Below, piece by piece: positions 10,578 through 25,500 of a DNA stretch of 64,000 bases. The position numbers and the translations under genes are program-made. Position 1 is the first letter of the stretch, and every line of letters starts with the position of its first letter. The stretch is from Mytilus trossulus. Taxonomy: Eukaryota; Mollusca; Bivalvia; Mytilida; Mytilidae. The stretch covers positions 3,286,001 to 3,350,000 of the forward strand of contig NC_086373.1 in the NCBI RefSeq assembly GCF_036588685.1. Direction: 5' to 3'. The notes beneath the pieces were generated by a model that was given only the letters and a program-made list of their open reading frames with translations, did no database searches and was not told the origin of the DNA.

Positions 10578-13500
10578 GTAATGAGGTTTTGGTATTGTAG
10601 TTGAATGTTATTTAAAAGTACTAGCAATAACCATGATAACATCTACAAACTTTATGGTAATATTTTATGCAAAGCACCAAATTTCGTCATTCACCTTAAA
10701 AAAAATAACCAAACCCTTAAAAACAGACTTTTTCATATGGATATAGTGACGATACTTTGTCAGGTCATTCAAGCTGTCATTTTTTAGAATAAACATTGAT
10801 TCACTAATAGTATCTTTGCATTTAAAACAACCACATTTGTCGCAAGGTTACGAAATTTCCCTTTTATCTTACTGACTGATAATTCCTTTTCGAACCGCAG
10901 TAGATTGATATCAACAGTCATCGCTAGAAACTAAGGGCGCACGTACCGTTATCAATGAAAACATCAACTTCGTCCCAGGCAATATAGCGATACCTAAGCA
11001 GCTAAATTGCGAAAAATCTATCTCGTTAAAATTATCAACGATGATATATAATTATTCTAATCAGTTGTTGGCAGATTCGGGTTGCAATAATCTCATACAT
11101 TTAACGATTTTACAACGGATCGGATTGTGCTTCAAATTTATATGATGAATACATATCCTACAATCATTTTCTAGTAGTCCTTTGTTGATTTTTGTATCAT
11201 TTTTTTCTTATTCTGTTTTCTGACACCAGACTTCTTTTGAAATGATAATAGAATTGAGAATGGAAATGGGGAATGTATCAAAGAGACAACAACCCGACCA
11301 TAGAAAAAACAACAGCAGAAGGTCACCAAAAGGTCTTCAATGTAACGAGAAATTCCCGTTTTATTCTGTTTTCTGACACCAGAAACTTCTTTTGAAATGA
11401 GTTTTAATGTGCATATTGCTGTGTGTGTATATTTTACAATGGCTTCATGTGTAGGGGAAGTGGTGAGATCTAACAAAATACGTACAACCCCGCTTTATTG
11501 TTTCGCCTATCCTAAGTCAGGAGCCTCTTGCCTTTGTTAGTCTCGTATGATTTTTTTTTTAATTCACTTAATTGTTCACTGAACTTGAGTATATGTTTGT
11601 AAAGGGGCCAGCTAAAGCCACACCCGAATTCGGAATTTATCAAATATAAATTCTTGTATGTACAAAAAAAGGAAGAAAGATAAAAAAAAAAAAAAAAAAA
11701 AAAAAGGAATACTGAACTTCGAGGAAAATTCAAACTGATTTGAGAGAATGAAAATTCACATGTTACATTTAAATCAATTATAGAACGTAAACTATCATCA
11801 GCCGATTTATGACTTTTAAACACCGGGATACTACTTTTACCTTTATTTATCATAATGATGCAAAATTTAGGTACGACAAGCATGTCAAAAACTCTTTCAT
11901 TTCATGTACAGTTGGGTGCAGACCAAGCATTACATAAAGTAAACGCAAGTTAACGCCGCGTGCACATATTTCGTTAGTTAACTACAGAGCTTATGTTTGT
12001 ATTTAATGTAACCCGACTTAAAATAAAATTTCTTATCTTAAATCTTATCTATCTTAATTTCCCGTTTACTAGTAAACGCCCGTTTACTATAATTACGTTA
12101 ACGCGGTCGAAATGGAAATTTCTAATGTCAACCCGAGTAAATGGGCGTTTACTTTGTGTCCGTTTAGTCAGTAGTAAACTGGCGTTTACTTCAGAATTCG
12201 TTAAATTTATTTTTACGTGCACTTAAAAGTAAACGGGCGTTTACTACAGATTTTAAAAGTGTATTTTAACGTGCACTTGAAAGTAAACGCGCGTTTACTT
12301 TTCGCGTTAGCTGATTGGCTAAATTTAGAAATAAACTTCAAGTTCATTTGTTCATTTATTTTATAAAAACGACTTTTAGTCTTTGTATTTTACGTATATA
12401 TGTGTTTTAAACCAGAACAATTACAAAACTCTTTTAATTCGAATATTGATTTTATTCAATCACACACAATCAGTTGCATTAAGTCCATTATTTTTACTAA
12501 TTAGCAGATTTTCTATATTTTCTTTTCAAAAGTTACATGTACAAATATCGATACGGAAAGAAAGGTTATCCGAGACGTCGGGAGAATATTTTTATATGAT
12601 GGGATATAAACATCATGGTTTACGTTGTTTCGTTCCCCATTTATAATTGTCTCTTCGAATTCCTAATTATAACTCGGAGCATTTAATACACAAGTAATAG
12701 CTTTTCTAAAAAGCTTGCCGTATTTTAGCTGATTATATTGAGATCAGTGGTTTGTGAGTAGTTTATTTTTATTGGAATATTGCACTTCAAGCAATATGAA
12801 AACATAGCGCTTTTTTCTACTAATATGTCATTTTTTGTTGTATTATTGGTGGACCTGTGTTATAATGGAAGGAGACTTAATAAAATTGAGAATGGAAATG
12901 GGGAATGATATTATAATAAAATGTATTCTGTGTCTATAATCAACTTGATAAAATAGCATATAACGTAAACATACTTTTGAGGATTACTACTTGACAAAAT
13001 GGACAACAACAGAAGGTAGTGGCGAATCCAGAGGGGGGCGTAGAGGGCGTACGCCCCATCCCCCCTTTTTTTTTTTTTTTTTTTAAATGTTTAATCATAC
13101 TAGACTATGTGAACTTCACCATTTCCTGTGTACTCTATTATTTAATTTTTATGCGACAATTCTTTACTTAAGAACATATTTTTCGCCATAATTTACTGAT
13201 TGTCAAAGTCTTGTGATTCGCTATGGTGGAGTTGACCAGTGCTTCCAAAAAAATTGCTCAGTCATTATGAAATTCAAATTACAGTAACACGTGATTGCTT
13301 AAGCTGAGGATGACAATCATGACACCTTCAAAGCGACAAAAGTTTGAACAAGAACATATTGACTTCTAATTCACTATTCCACCAAACAGGAAGTAATACT
13401 CTATAGACTATAACACTCTCATGAAAAAAGTTCCAAGGCAATATTATTTACCTACAAAAACATGTTTAACCCCAAACGCCATTGTCATGATTGATATGGA

Positions 13501-16500
13501 CTATATAGAATTGCTGTTGGTGTGAACCAAGCTTTGTGTTGAAGACCAAAATACAACCTTTAATAGATTACTTTTATAAATTGTGAGTTGGATAGACATG
13601 ATAGACAGTTGACTTTGGTACTTACATGTATATGAGATCCAGTTATATCTAACATCAAGATTGAGAACACATTTGTTTGTAATAAATTTAAAACATATTT
13701 AATTCTGTAATATCTGATAATATGTATCAGTTATTTGTGATTTTTAATTATATGTACTGGTACTCTCTGGTAATGCCAGTATCAGCATGATTAGTTGTGA
13801 TTAAAAAAAATTGGGCAGTTGTCATGTGTAGGTACACCACATGTGGATCTTCTTTCCCCTCTCATTTATAAAATTGTGCATGATATTTATCACAGAAACG
13901 CACCAGTATTTAGTGAATGAAACAGTCATTTGGCACAACTTTTTGGAATTTTGGGTCCTCAATGCTCTTCAACTTTGCATTTATTTGGCTTTTTTAACTA
14001 TTTTGATCTGAGCGTCACTGATGAGTCTTATGTAGACGAAACGCGCGTCTGGCGTATAAAATTATAATCCTGGTACTTTTGATAACTATTTACACCACTG
14101 GGTCGATGCCACTGCTGGTGGACGTTTCGTCCCCGAGGGTATCACCAGCCCAGTAGTCAGCACTTCGGTGTTGACATGAATATCAATTATATGGTCATTT
14201 TTATAAATTGTCTGTTTATAAAACTTTTAATTTTTCGAAAAACTAAGGATTTTCTTACCCCAGGAGTAGATTACCTTAGCCGTATTTGGCACAACTTTTT
14301 GGAATTTTGGGTCCTCAATGCTCTTCAACTTTGCGTTTATTTGGCTTTTTTAACTATTTTGATCTGAGCGTCACTGATGAGTCTTATGTAGACGAAACGC
14401 GCGTCTGGCGTATAAAATTATAATCCTGGTACTTTGATAACTATTTACACCACTGGGTCGATGCCACTGCTGGTGGACGTTTCGTCCCCGAGGGTATCAC
14501 CAGCCCAGTAGTCAGCACTTCGGTGTTGACATGAATATCAATTATATGGTCATTTTTATAAATTGTCTGTTTATAAAACTTTTAATTTTTCGAAAAACTA
14601 AGGATTTTCTTACCCCAGGAGTAGATTACCTTAGCCGTATTTGGCACAACTTTTTGGAATTTTGGGTCCTCAATGCTCTTCAACTTTGCATTTATTTGGC
14701 TTTTTTAACTATTTTGATCTGAGCGTCACTGATGAGTCTTATGTAGACGAAACGCGCGTCTGGCGTATAAAATTATAATCCTGGTACTTTTGATAACTAT
14801 TTACACCACTGGGTCGATGCCACTGCTGGTGGACGTTTCGTCCCCGAGGGTATCACCAGCCCAGTAGTCAGCACTTCGGTGTTGACATGAATATCAATTA
14901 TATGGTCATTTTTATAAATTGTCTGTTTATAAAACTTTTAATTTTTCGAAAAACTAAGGATTTTCTTACCCCAGGAGTAGATTACCTTAGCCGTATTTGG
15001 CACAACTTTTTGGAATTTTGGGTCCTCAATGCTCTTCAACTTTGCATTTATTTGGCTTTTTTAACTATTTTGATCTGAGCGTCACTGATGAGTCTTATGT
15101 AGACGAAACGCGCGTCTGGCGTATAAAATTATAATCCTGGTACTTTTGATAACTATTTACACCACTGGGTCGATGCCACTGCTGGTGGACGTTTCGTCCC
15201 CGAGGGTATCACCAGCCCAGTAGTCAGCACTTCGGTGTTGACATGAATATCAATTATATGGTCATTTTTATAAATTGTCTGTTTATAAAACTTTTAATTT
15301 TTCGAAAAACTAAGGATTTTCTTACCCCAGGAGTAGATTACCTTAGCCGTATTTGGCACAACTTTTTGGAATTTTGGGTCCTCAATGCTCTTCAACTTTG
15401 CATTTATTTGGCTTTTTTAACTATTTTGATCTGAGCGTCACTGATGAGTCTTATGTAGACGAAACGCGCGTCTGGCGTATAAAATTATAATCCTGGTACT
15501 TTTGATAACTATTGTCATATTAAATTAAAGTCAGAGGTTGAGTAAGGGTTTTTCTAGGGGCCTGGGCCACCCCTTTTGTAGGAATTTTTTTGTTTTTTTA
15601 TAGGGCATCACTGAAGCATGACTGAAGTTGGCCCCTTCTTAGGCAGTCAGTGTGTTCCGATTATGAAAATTTCTGGATCCACCACTAAAGTTTGAGCAAA
15701 GTTAGATAAACATTTAATTTATGACAAATTATGCTGAAATTTGCACAGATAATGAATAAAAAATCTAGTAAATTAAAGATAGGCACTATTATTAAAAGCT
15801 TTCCTTGCTTATTCACAAGGACATATAATATCCTTCATGCTATTCTGATCTGAGTTTTTATTCATACATACATGTAGTCTGATGCTGTTCCAAGTAGTCT
15901 TCTCTTTTCTGTTTCTTGAGAGGTATTTGTTTTACCTGTTCAGTCACTGTAAAGTGTTACAATTCATATTTAAACGCAACACATAAATAGTGACCAAAAA
16001 GGTACGGCTATCACATGAGAAGCTAGAAAAAAGTAAAATGTATACATTTTAAACATTTTTGTTGGACTATGAAAATGTGGTATATAGATAGATATGCATA
16101 GATAGACCATAGAATAAATAAGTAAACAAATTCAATGGAGATGTACATGTAAGATGAATTATGAAAAAAAGAGCCATGGCCAGGGGCCCTAAGCTTGACA
16201 GCATTTGGTGTTGAACAGGTAAAATGTTTGCATTGACAATAAATATAGCCTTTGTTAGAGGTGAGCCAGGTGGCCTTTCTCTAAATAAGCTATATTAAAC
16301 ATATGTCTGGGCTAGGTTAAAAAATAAATGAAAATGACTTTGAAAAAATCTAATAGAAATACACCAAATTTGGGAGACCTAGTTCTATTAAAATGTTTGA
16401 AATAATAAGAAAGTTGACAAGAACTAAGCTTTTTCAGATAATTTACAGACTATTGAAGTCAGCCTATAATAGACTCTTTGCCTTCTGAAATGTTTGCTTA

Positions 16501-19500
16501 TACACTGTGCTTTCCTATAATGATTTAAAATCAGTGGGATAGTTTTCATGAAGAACACTAAGCGTTCAGGTATTATGACAAGATAAATGTTGTGTTACAT
16601 GTATCTACCCAAATAAGTAAAATATAAAAATTCTTGACTTCTAAAACCAGTGATTGATCTCTTGATTTACATCTCATCACTCTATGCAGATGCTATGTGA
16701 AAAAAAAATTTGACTTACCAGTATGCTTCTATCCATTATTTTGCTTTGAATACACCTTATTGCTACAATACAAATGTATGTATATGTCCGCCATTACAAA
16801 CTGTACATGTACATTACAAATATTCCATGTAAAAATTTGATGTTTTAATACAAAATATATGATGCCACAATGAATAAGTAATTGTTGTATGACTTTAATG
16901 GTTACAGAGGGACAAATTCTCAGGTCAGCTGGGACAATACATGTAAGTAGGGGTGGGGGAGGTGGCAACTTCTCCAGTCATGTTTCAGTGATTCCCTACA
17001 TAATCAACCAAATAGTAATGTTCATCATGTAAAAATATACTAAGTGAAAGATCTGATGATGTGAATAAATTGAAATCAGACATATCAAATGAAATTTTCA
17101 GTGCTTTTGATATATTTATGGGCAATCTGATGAGTTAAGCCTTTTTTGACTGATTTTTATATTTCTTTCTTATGATGTACTGTTATACATGTACCACTGT
17201 CCAAGATTAGGGGGAGGATCGGAATCCTGCTAACATGTTTTACCCCGCCACATTATTTATGTATGTGTCTGTCCAAAGTCAGGAGACTATAATTCAGTGA
17301 TTGTCATTTGTTAATGTGTTACATATTTGTTTTTCGTTCATTTTTTTAATATAAATAAGGCCGTTGGTTTTCTAGTTTGAATTGTTTTACATGTCATATC
17401 GGGGCCTTTTGTAGCTGACTATGTTGTATAGGCTTTGATGATTGTTGAAGGCCTTACGGTGACCTATAGTTGTTAATGTCTGTCATTTTGGTCTCTTGTA
17501 GACAGTTGTCTCATTGGCAATCATAGACATACATGTACCACATCTTCTTTTTTATAATGACTGCTGATCACCAGTGCCCATACTGGGACTATTATGGTCC
17601 AACAACCAGTGGCGGATCCAGAAATTTTCCTAAGTGCAGGCCCACCAAATTTCCCAGAAAAGGATGGCATGCCCCCTGGCCCCCTTCTAAATCAGCCTCA
17701 TGACAACTCCAAAGAATAAATCATCATGTACGAGTACATTAAAGATCATCAAACTGTCTACCCCACATGCAAACATCTTTTTGGGAGTTAGCTGTGTTGC
17801 AAGTTTTTTGGGTTCGAAGGACCGTATAAATGATTGCCTTGGGGCTCATTGACATTGTCAAAATTATATAGGCTGTGCATTAATGTAAAACGCTTAATTA
17901 TATAATTTGCAACAGCTGACACTATAGTATCCTATAGTGCACTGAAACCCTTGCCAATAACAATACCGTGATGCTTGGTGATCCTTGGTTTAGGCTTCTT
18001 TGCACATATTGCTCACCTTGTAATTTTTGTATTCTTCTAAGGGGACGACCATTTGATATTCTGGGGGGGGGGGTGGTGGGGGGGTGGGGGTCCAGGAGGA
18101 TTTTGAAAATAAATAACTCAGCCTTGATAATCACAAAAATAAATGGTTTGTTCTGTGCTAGTTTGAAAATAAATAACCTGACTTGCAATGTATTGAAAAT
18201 AAATAACTCAGCAGGTCTATAGCTTCTAGGGCCTTCAGCGGTTCCAAAACCCTTCAAAAAAAATTTTGCCTCGCTTCGCTCGGCAAAAATATCTTTGACA
18301 ATACTTTTCAAACAGGCTAGGTAAAATCAATCTAAATTAACTTTAATACATGTACTATGACTATGTATGTATGCAATACATGTATATTGCTTGGGAATAT
18401 AAATGATTTATTATTTTGTGAAGAAAATTATAAAATACTTAAATCTAATTATAGCAATAGTCCTTTATAATATAATTATTACTATGTATATGTGTTTCGA
18501 TTGTCCTGTATCACTATGTATTATCTTAAAAATGTTTGTATATATATACTGTCCCCTTGTACACTAGTATGTGTCTGAGGTTATGAATGAAATCTTGAAT
18601 CTTAAAATTTCTGCAGGGGATAATGATCTTTTCTGATTAAATGGTACATTATGACTTGACTCTATATGTTTTATTCATAATTAACAAATACTTAAAAAAT
18701 TGTATGTTTTCGAATATCATAAATATAGTTGTGAAAATGAATAATCAGTCCCTTGCTTTAATGAAAATGAAAAATCTTGCTTCAATAGTGCAGAAAATGA
18801 ATAATCTGACCTCTCAGTTTACAAAAATAAATAACCGATCAAAAACAAATCCTCCTGCCCCAAACCCCCCCCCCCCCCCCCCCCCAGAATATCAAATGGT
18901 CGTCCCCTAATCAGTATCGTCGGGTTTGTTTATTTACACCAGAAATCAATGAAGCGATGAAAGTGCTGGAAACGAAATTACATCTTCGGTAAATTCCGTG
19001 ATATTAATATTTTCTAATCAATATGTCAAAGCAATGAAAAATAAATGGTTATTACTTTTATACATAGAGCATACGTTTTGTGTATTTACTATTTAAAATT
19101 TAAGCTTTATACGAAGAAATCTTATACAAAAGTATCTCAATCATTTAACCGTTTTAATACGCAGTGTAAAGTGTAAATTATACACATTACTGTTCTATTT
19201 TTAGAGAATAGCAATAATACATAAATGTACAGTTTCTTACCAAAATAGCAACATAATTTCAAGATTAAATCATCACATTGTCACATGAGTGTATAATCTA
19301 CACCAAATTGACAGTTTGTCGTGAGTTATCATCATAACTAATCACTATAGCAAATGAACACTTTATCATAATATGAACCTATAATCTAGTATCATGATTT
19401 CAATCCGACCCCACTTACGGACGCGTGGAACATATAATGCATGCCACTCATTAATAGCCAATCAGACGTTTAAATGACCTTCATTTCCCCCAGAATCATT

Positions 19501-22500
19501 CCGGAAACAGCCACGAAGCAGCCATTAGATAGTATTTATAACCAATGAAATTACAGAAATACCGTAAACAGATTTACCCGAACCTGACGTTTAGCCTCTG
19601 ACTAATCAAACCGTATCACCATGGTGATACGGTAACATGGTGATACGGTAATTATTTTTCATCGAAATTCACCTTGTTTGCCTTGGATTAACATGATAAG
19701 ATTTTGTTTTGACAAATGATTAAAAAAACGTAAATTGTAAAGTGTATTGAAAGGGATATCAATAAAGTGTAAAATAAGTATGTACATTTGTACCATCTAG
19801 TCAATTTATATGTTCATATGGATATATAACTATAATTTACGCGGCAGCTATATATATTGCTAATATGGTCTATTTGGTTGTAATTCGAGTCAGTCTTAGG
19901 TTAGAAAACTACTGAAATTTGTTTCAATATTTTGAATAAAAAATGACATGCTGGCACTCTAAATTGATGCGAACAAAATTTTTGAGTCATAATATTCAAA
20001 TATTGCTACCTATTTTCTTATACAATCAATCCCTACATGAAAATAAATCTCATTTACTATGCGGCTCTATAGCTTTACATAATAAAATGCTTATATGGTC
20101 AGTTTTGGTTGTTGGGGACAAATAATTTTATTATATGTGTCAGTCTGAGATATGAAAACTATTGAATTTTGTGTACGTTTCAATATTTTGAATAAAAAAT
20201 GGACATGCCGGCACTCTAAATTGATGCGAACAAAATTTTTTAGTTATAATATACAAATATTGCTACCTTTTTTATTATGCAATCAATCCCTACATGAAAA
20301 CATAACTCATTTACTTTGCGGCTATATAGATTTACATAACAAAATGCTTATATGGACAGTTTTGGTTGTTGCAGACAAATAATTTTATTATATGTGTCAG
20401 TCTGAGATATGAAAACTATTGAATTTTGTGTACGTTTCAATATTTTGAATAAAAAATGGACATGCTGGCACTCTAAATTGATGCGAACAAAATTTTTTAG
20501 TTATAATATACAAATATTGCTACCTTTTTTATTATGCAATCAATCCCTACATGAAAATATAACTCATTTACTTTGCGGCTATATAGATTTACATAACAAA
20601 AGGCTTATTTGGTCAGTTTTGGTTGTTGCTGACAAATAATTTTATTAGATGAGTCAGTCTGAGATATATAAACTATTGAATTTTGTTTTCGATTCAATAT
20701 TTTCAATACAAAACACACATGCTGACACTCTAAATTGATGCAAACAAAATTTTTTAGTCATACTATTCAATTATTAGTACCTTTCTTATTATAAAATCAA
20801 TCCTTACATGAAAATATAACTCATTTACTATGCAGCTGTATAGATTTACATAATAAAATGCTTATATGGACAGTTTTGAGTATTGTGGACAAATAATTTT
20901 ATAATACGAGTCAGTTTGAGGTATGAAAACTACTGTAATTTGTTTACGATTCAATATTTTGAATACAAAAAGGACATGCTGGCACTCTAAATTGATGCGA
21001 ACAATTTTTTTTAGTCATAATATACAAATATTGCTACCTATTTTATTATGCAATCAATCCCTACATGAAAATATAACTCATTTACTATGCGGCTATATAG
21101 ATTTACATAATAAAATGCTTATATGGTCAGTTTTGGTTGTTGCTGACTAATAATTTTATTATATGAGTCAGTCTGAGATATGAAAACTATAGAATTTTGT
21201 TTTCGATTCAATATTTTCAATACAAAACACACATGCTGGCACTCTAAATTGATGCAAACAAAATTTTTTAGTCATACTATTCAATTATTAGTACTTTTCT
21301 TATTATAAAATCAATCCTTACATGAAAATATAACTCATTTACTATGCAGCTGTATAGATTTACATAATAAAATGCTTATATGGTCAGTTTTGAGTATTGT
21401 GGACAAATAATTTTATAATACGAGTCAGTTTGAGGTATGAAAACTACCGAAATTTGTTTACGATTCAATATTTTGAATAAAAAAAGACATTCTAGCACTC
21501 TAAATTGATGCGAACAAAATTTTTTAGTCATAATATTCAAATATTGCTACCTATTTTATTATACAATTAATTCTTACATGAAAATATAACTCATTTACTA
21601 TGCACCTATATAGATTTACATACAAGAAAGCTTATATGGTAAGTTTTGGTTGTTACTGACAAATAATTTTATTATATGAGTCAGTCTGAGATATGAAAAC
21701 TATTGAATTTTGTTTACGATTCAATATTTTCAATACAAAAAACACATGCTGGCACTCTAAATTGATGCAAACAATATTTTTTAGTCATACTATTCAATTA
21801 TTAGTACCTTTCTTATTATAAAATCAATCCTTACATGAAAATATAACTCATTTACTATGCAGCTGTATAGATTTACATAATAAAATGCTTATATGGTCAG
21901 TTTTGAGTATTGTGGACAAATAATTTTATAATACGAGTCAGTTTGAGGTATGAAAATTACTGCATTTTGTTTACGATTCAATATTTTGAATAAAAAAGGA
22001 CATTCTGGCACTCTAAATTGATGCGAACAAAATTTTTTAATCATAATATTCAAATATTGCTACCTATTTTATTATACAATCAATCCTTACATGAAAATAT
22101 AACTCATTTACTATGCAGCTGTATAGATTTACATAATAAAATGCTTATACAGTCAGTTTTGAGTATTGCGGACAAATAATTTTATAATACGAGTCAGTCT
22201 GAGGTATGAAAACTACTGTAATTTGTTTACGATTCAATATATTGAGAAAAAAAAAGACATGCTAACACTCTAAATGGATGCGAGTAAAAATTTTTAGTCA
22301 TAATATTCAAATACTGCTAATTTTTCCTTATGCAATCAATTCTTACATGAAAATATATAGATTTACATAATGAAATGCTTATATGGACAGTTTTGTGTGT
22401 GGCAAGCAAATAATTTTATTATACGAATCAGTCTGAGGTATGAAAACTACTGAAATTTGTTTATGATTCCATATTTTGAATAAAAAAGGACATTATGGCA

Positions 22501-25500
22501 CTCTAAATTGATGCGAACAAAATTTTTTTGTCATAATAATCAAATATTGCTAGCTATTTTATTATACAATTAATCCTTACATGAAATTATAACTCATTTA
22601 CTATGCGCCTATATAGATTTACATACAAGGATGCTTATATGGTAAGTTTTGGTTGTTGTGGACAAATCATTTTATTATATGAGGCCGTCTGATGTATGAA
22701 AACTACTGAATTTTGTTTACGATTCAATAGTTTGAATTAAAAAAGGACATTCTGGCACTCTAAATTGATGCGAACAAAATGTTTATGTCATAATATTCAA
22801 ATATTGCTTCCTTTTTTAGCTCACCTGGCCCGAAGGGCCAAGTGAGCTTTTCTTATCACTTGGCGTCCGTCGTCGTCCGTCGTCGTCCGTCGTCTTCCGT
22901 CGTCGTCGTCGTCCGTCGTCGTTAACTTTTACAAAAATCTTCTCCTCTGAAACTATTGGGCCAAATCAAACCAAACTTGGCCACAATAATCACCCGGTCA
23001 ACCAACCAAGATGGCCGCCACGGCTAAAAATAGAACATAGGGGTAAAATGCAGTTTTTGGCTTATAACTCAAAAACCAAAGCATTTAGAGCAAATCTGAC
23101 ATGTGATAAAAATGTTTATCAGGTCAAGATCTATCTGCCCTGAAATTTTCAGATGAATCGGTCAATCGGTTGTTGGGTTGCTGCCCCTGAATTGGTAATT
23201 TTGAAGAAATTTTGCTGTTTTTGGTTATTATCTTGAATATTATTATAGTTAGAGATAAACTGTAAACAGCAATAATGTTCAGCAAAGTAAGATCTACAAA
23301 TAAGTCAACATGACCAAAATGGTCAGTTGACCCGTTTAGGAGTTATTGCCCTTTATAGTCAATTTTTAACCATTTTTCGTTAATTAAAGTAATCTTTTAC
23401 AAAAATCTTCTCCTCTGAAACTACTTGGCCAAATTAATCCAAACTTGGCCACAATTATCTTTGGGGTATCTAGTTTAAAAAATGTGTGGCGTGACCTGGT
23501 CAACCAACCAAGATGGCCGCCACGGCTAAAAATAGAACAAAGGGGTAAAATGCAGTTTTTGGCTTATAACTCAAAAACCAAAGCATTTTGAGGAAATCTG
23601 ACACGGGATAAAAATGTTTATCAGGTCAAGATCTATCTGCCCTAAAATTTTCAGATGAATTGGTCAATCGGTTGTTGGGTTGCTGCCCCTGAATTGGTAA
23701 TTTTGAAGAAATTTTGCTGTTTTTGGTTATTATCTTGAATATTATTATAGATAGAGATAAACTGTAAACAGCAATAATGTTCAGCAAAGTAAGATCTACA
23801 AATAAGTCAACATGACCAAAATGGTCAGTTGACCCGTTTAGGAGTTATTGCCCTTTATAGTAAATTTTTAACCATTTTTCGTAAATTAAATTAATCTTTT
23901 ACAAAAATCTTCTCCTCTGAAACTACTTGGCCAAATTAATCCAAACTTGGCCACAATCATCTTTGGGGTATCTAGTTTAAAAAATGTGTGGCGTGACCTG
24001 GTCAACCAACCAAGATGGCCGCCACCGCTAAAAATAGAACATAGGGGTAAAATGCAGTTTTTGGCTTATAACTCAAAAACCAAAGAATTTTGAGGAAATC
24101 TGACATGGGATAAAAATGTTTATCAGGTCAAGAACTATCTGCCCTGATATTTTCAGATGAATCGGTCAATCGGTTGTTGGTTTGCTGCCCCTGAATTGGT
24201 AATTTTGAGGAAATTTTGCTGTTTTTGGTTATTATCTTGAATATTATTATAGATAGAGATAAATTGTAAACAGCAATAATGTTCAGCAAAGTAAGATCTA
24301 CAAATAAGTCAACATGACCAAAATGGTCAGTTGACCCGTTTAGGAGTTATTGCCCTTTATAGTCAATCTTTAACCATTTTTCATAAATCTAAGTAATCTT
24401 TTACAAAATCTCCACTGAAACTACTAGGCCACAATCATCTTTGGGGTATCTAGTTTGAAAAATGTGTCCGATGACCTGGCCATTCAACCAAGATGGCCGC
24501 CACGGCTAAAATAGAACATAGGGGTAAAATGCAGTTTTTTGCTTATAACTATGAAACCAAAGCATCTAGAGCAAATCTGACAAGAAGTTAAATTGTTAAT
24601 CAAGTCAATATCTATCTGCCCTGAATTTTTCAGATGAATTGGACAACTGGCTGTTGGGTTGCTGCCCTCCAATTGTTAATTTTAAAGAAATTTTGCCGTT
24701 TTTGGTTATCTTGAATACTATTATAGATAGCGATAAACTGTAAACAGCAATAATGTTCAGCAAAGTAAGATCTACAAATAAGTCAACATGACCTAAATGG
24801 TCAATTGACCCCTTAAGGAGTTATTGCCCTTTATATTCAATTTTTAACAATTTTCATTAATTTGGTAAATTTATGTAAAATTTTACCAAATATAGTTCTC
24901 TGTTACTAATGGGCAAAGTTCATGATAGATATAATTGTAAGAAGCAAAATCGTTCAGTAAAGTAAGAACTTCAAACACATCACCATCACCAAAATACAAT
25001 TTTGTCATGAATCCATTTGTGTCCTTTGTTTAATATGCACATAGACCAAGGTGAGCGACACAGGCTCTTTAGAGCCTCTAGTTATTATATAATACAATCA
25101 ATCTTTTTATCAAAATATAACTCACTTACTATGCGGGCTATATACATGATATAGATTTACAAAATAAATTGCTTATATGGTCAGTTTTGGTTGTTGCGAA
25201 CAAATAATTGAATATTACGAGTTAGTCTGATGTATGAAAACTACTGAATTTTGTTTACTATTCAATATTTTAAATAAAAAGAAGTTATGGCCGTCAGGCT
25301 GATACGACAATTGCTGTCAATTGTATTATATGGTCAATTATGCCATAAAAATACAATTGAATTACTTCTATATAGAATAAGATAACTTGTTAAGAGGTAA
25401 ATATTGTTAGTTTTAGTTAATGATATCAAATAATATTGTTTTACGAGTCAGTCTGTCTAAGATGAGAAAACTGTTTGATTTAGGTGAGGATTAAATTACA

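Noticed and set aside
11512..11883. 123-residue open frame on the minus strand
   Set aside because: It lies antisense to Penelope-like 3' UTR fragments and a poly(A) tract, so composition explains it.
12840..12920. Another Penelope 3' fragment (GAGAATGGAAATGGGGAATG)
   Set aside because: Only about 25 bp match the 11250 fragment, too short to annotate on its own.
14176..15434. Four open frames starting MNINYMVIF
   Set aside because: They follow the 356-bp tandem period in known non-coding repeat sequence.
17968..18910. Open frames rich in KINN / KMNN and proline
   Set aside because: They are produced by GAAAATAAATAA repeats and a C homopolymer inside the Harbinger-like element.
19943..21150. 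Open frames starting MKTIEFCVRFNILN in the 257-bp array
   Set aside because: Each unit gives a similar frame but other units have stops and indels. There is no sign of selection on the protein.
22855..22925. CRISPR-like GTCGTCCGTCGTC repeats
   Set aside because: A simple microsatellite at the start of a bivalve repeat: no spacers, eukaryotic context.
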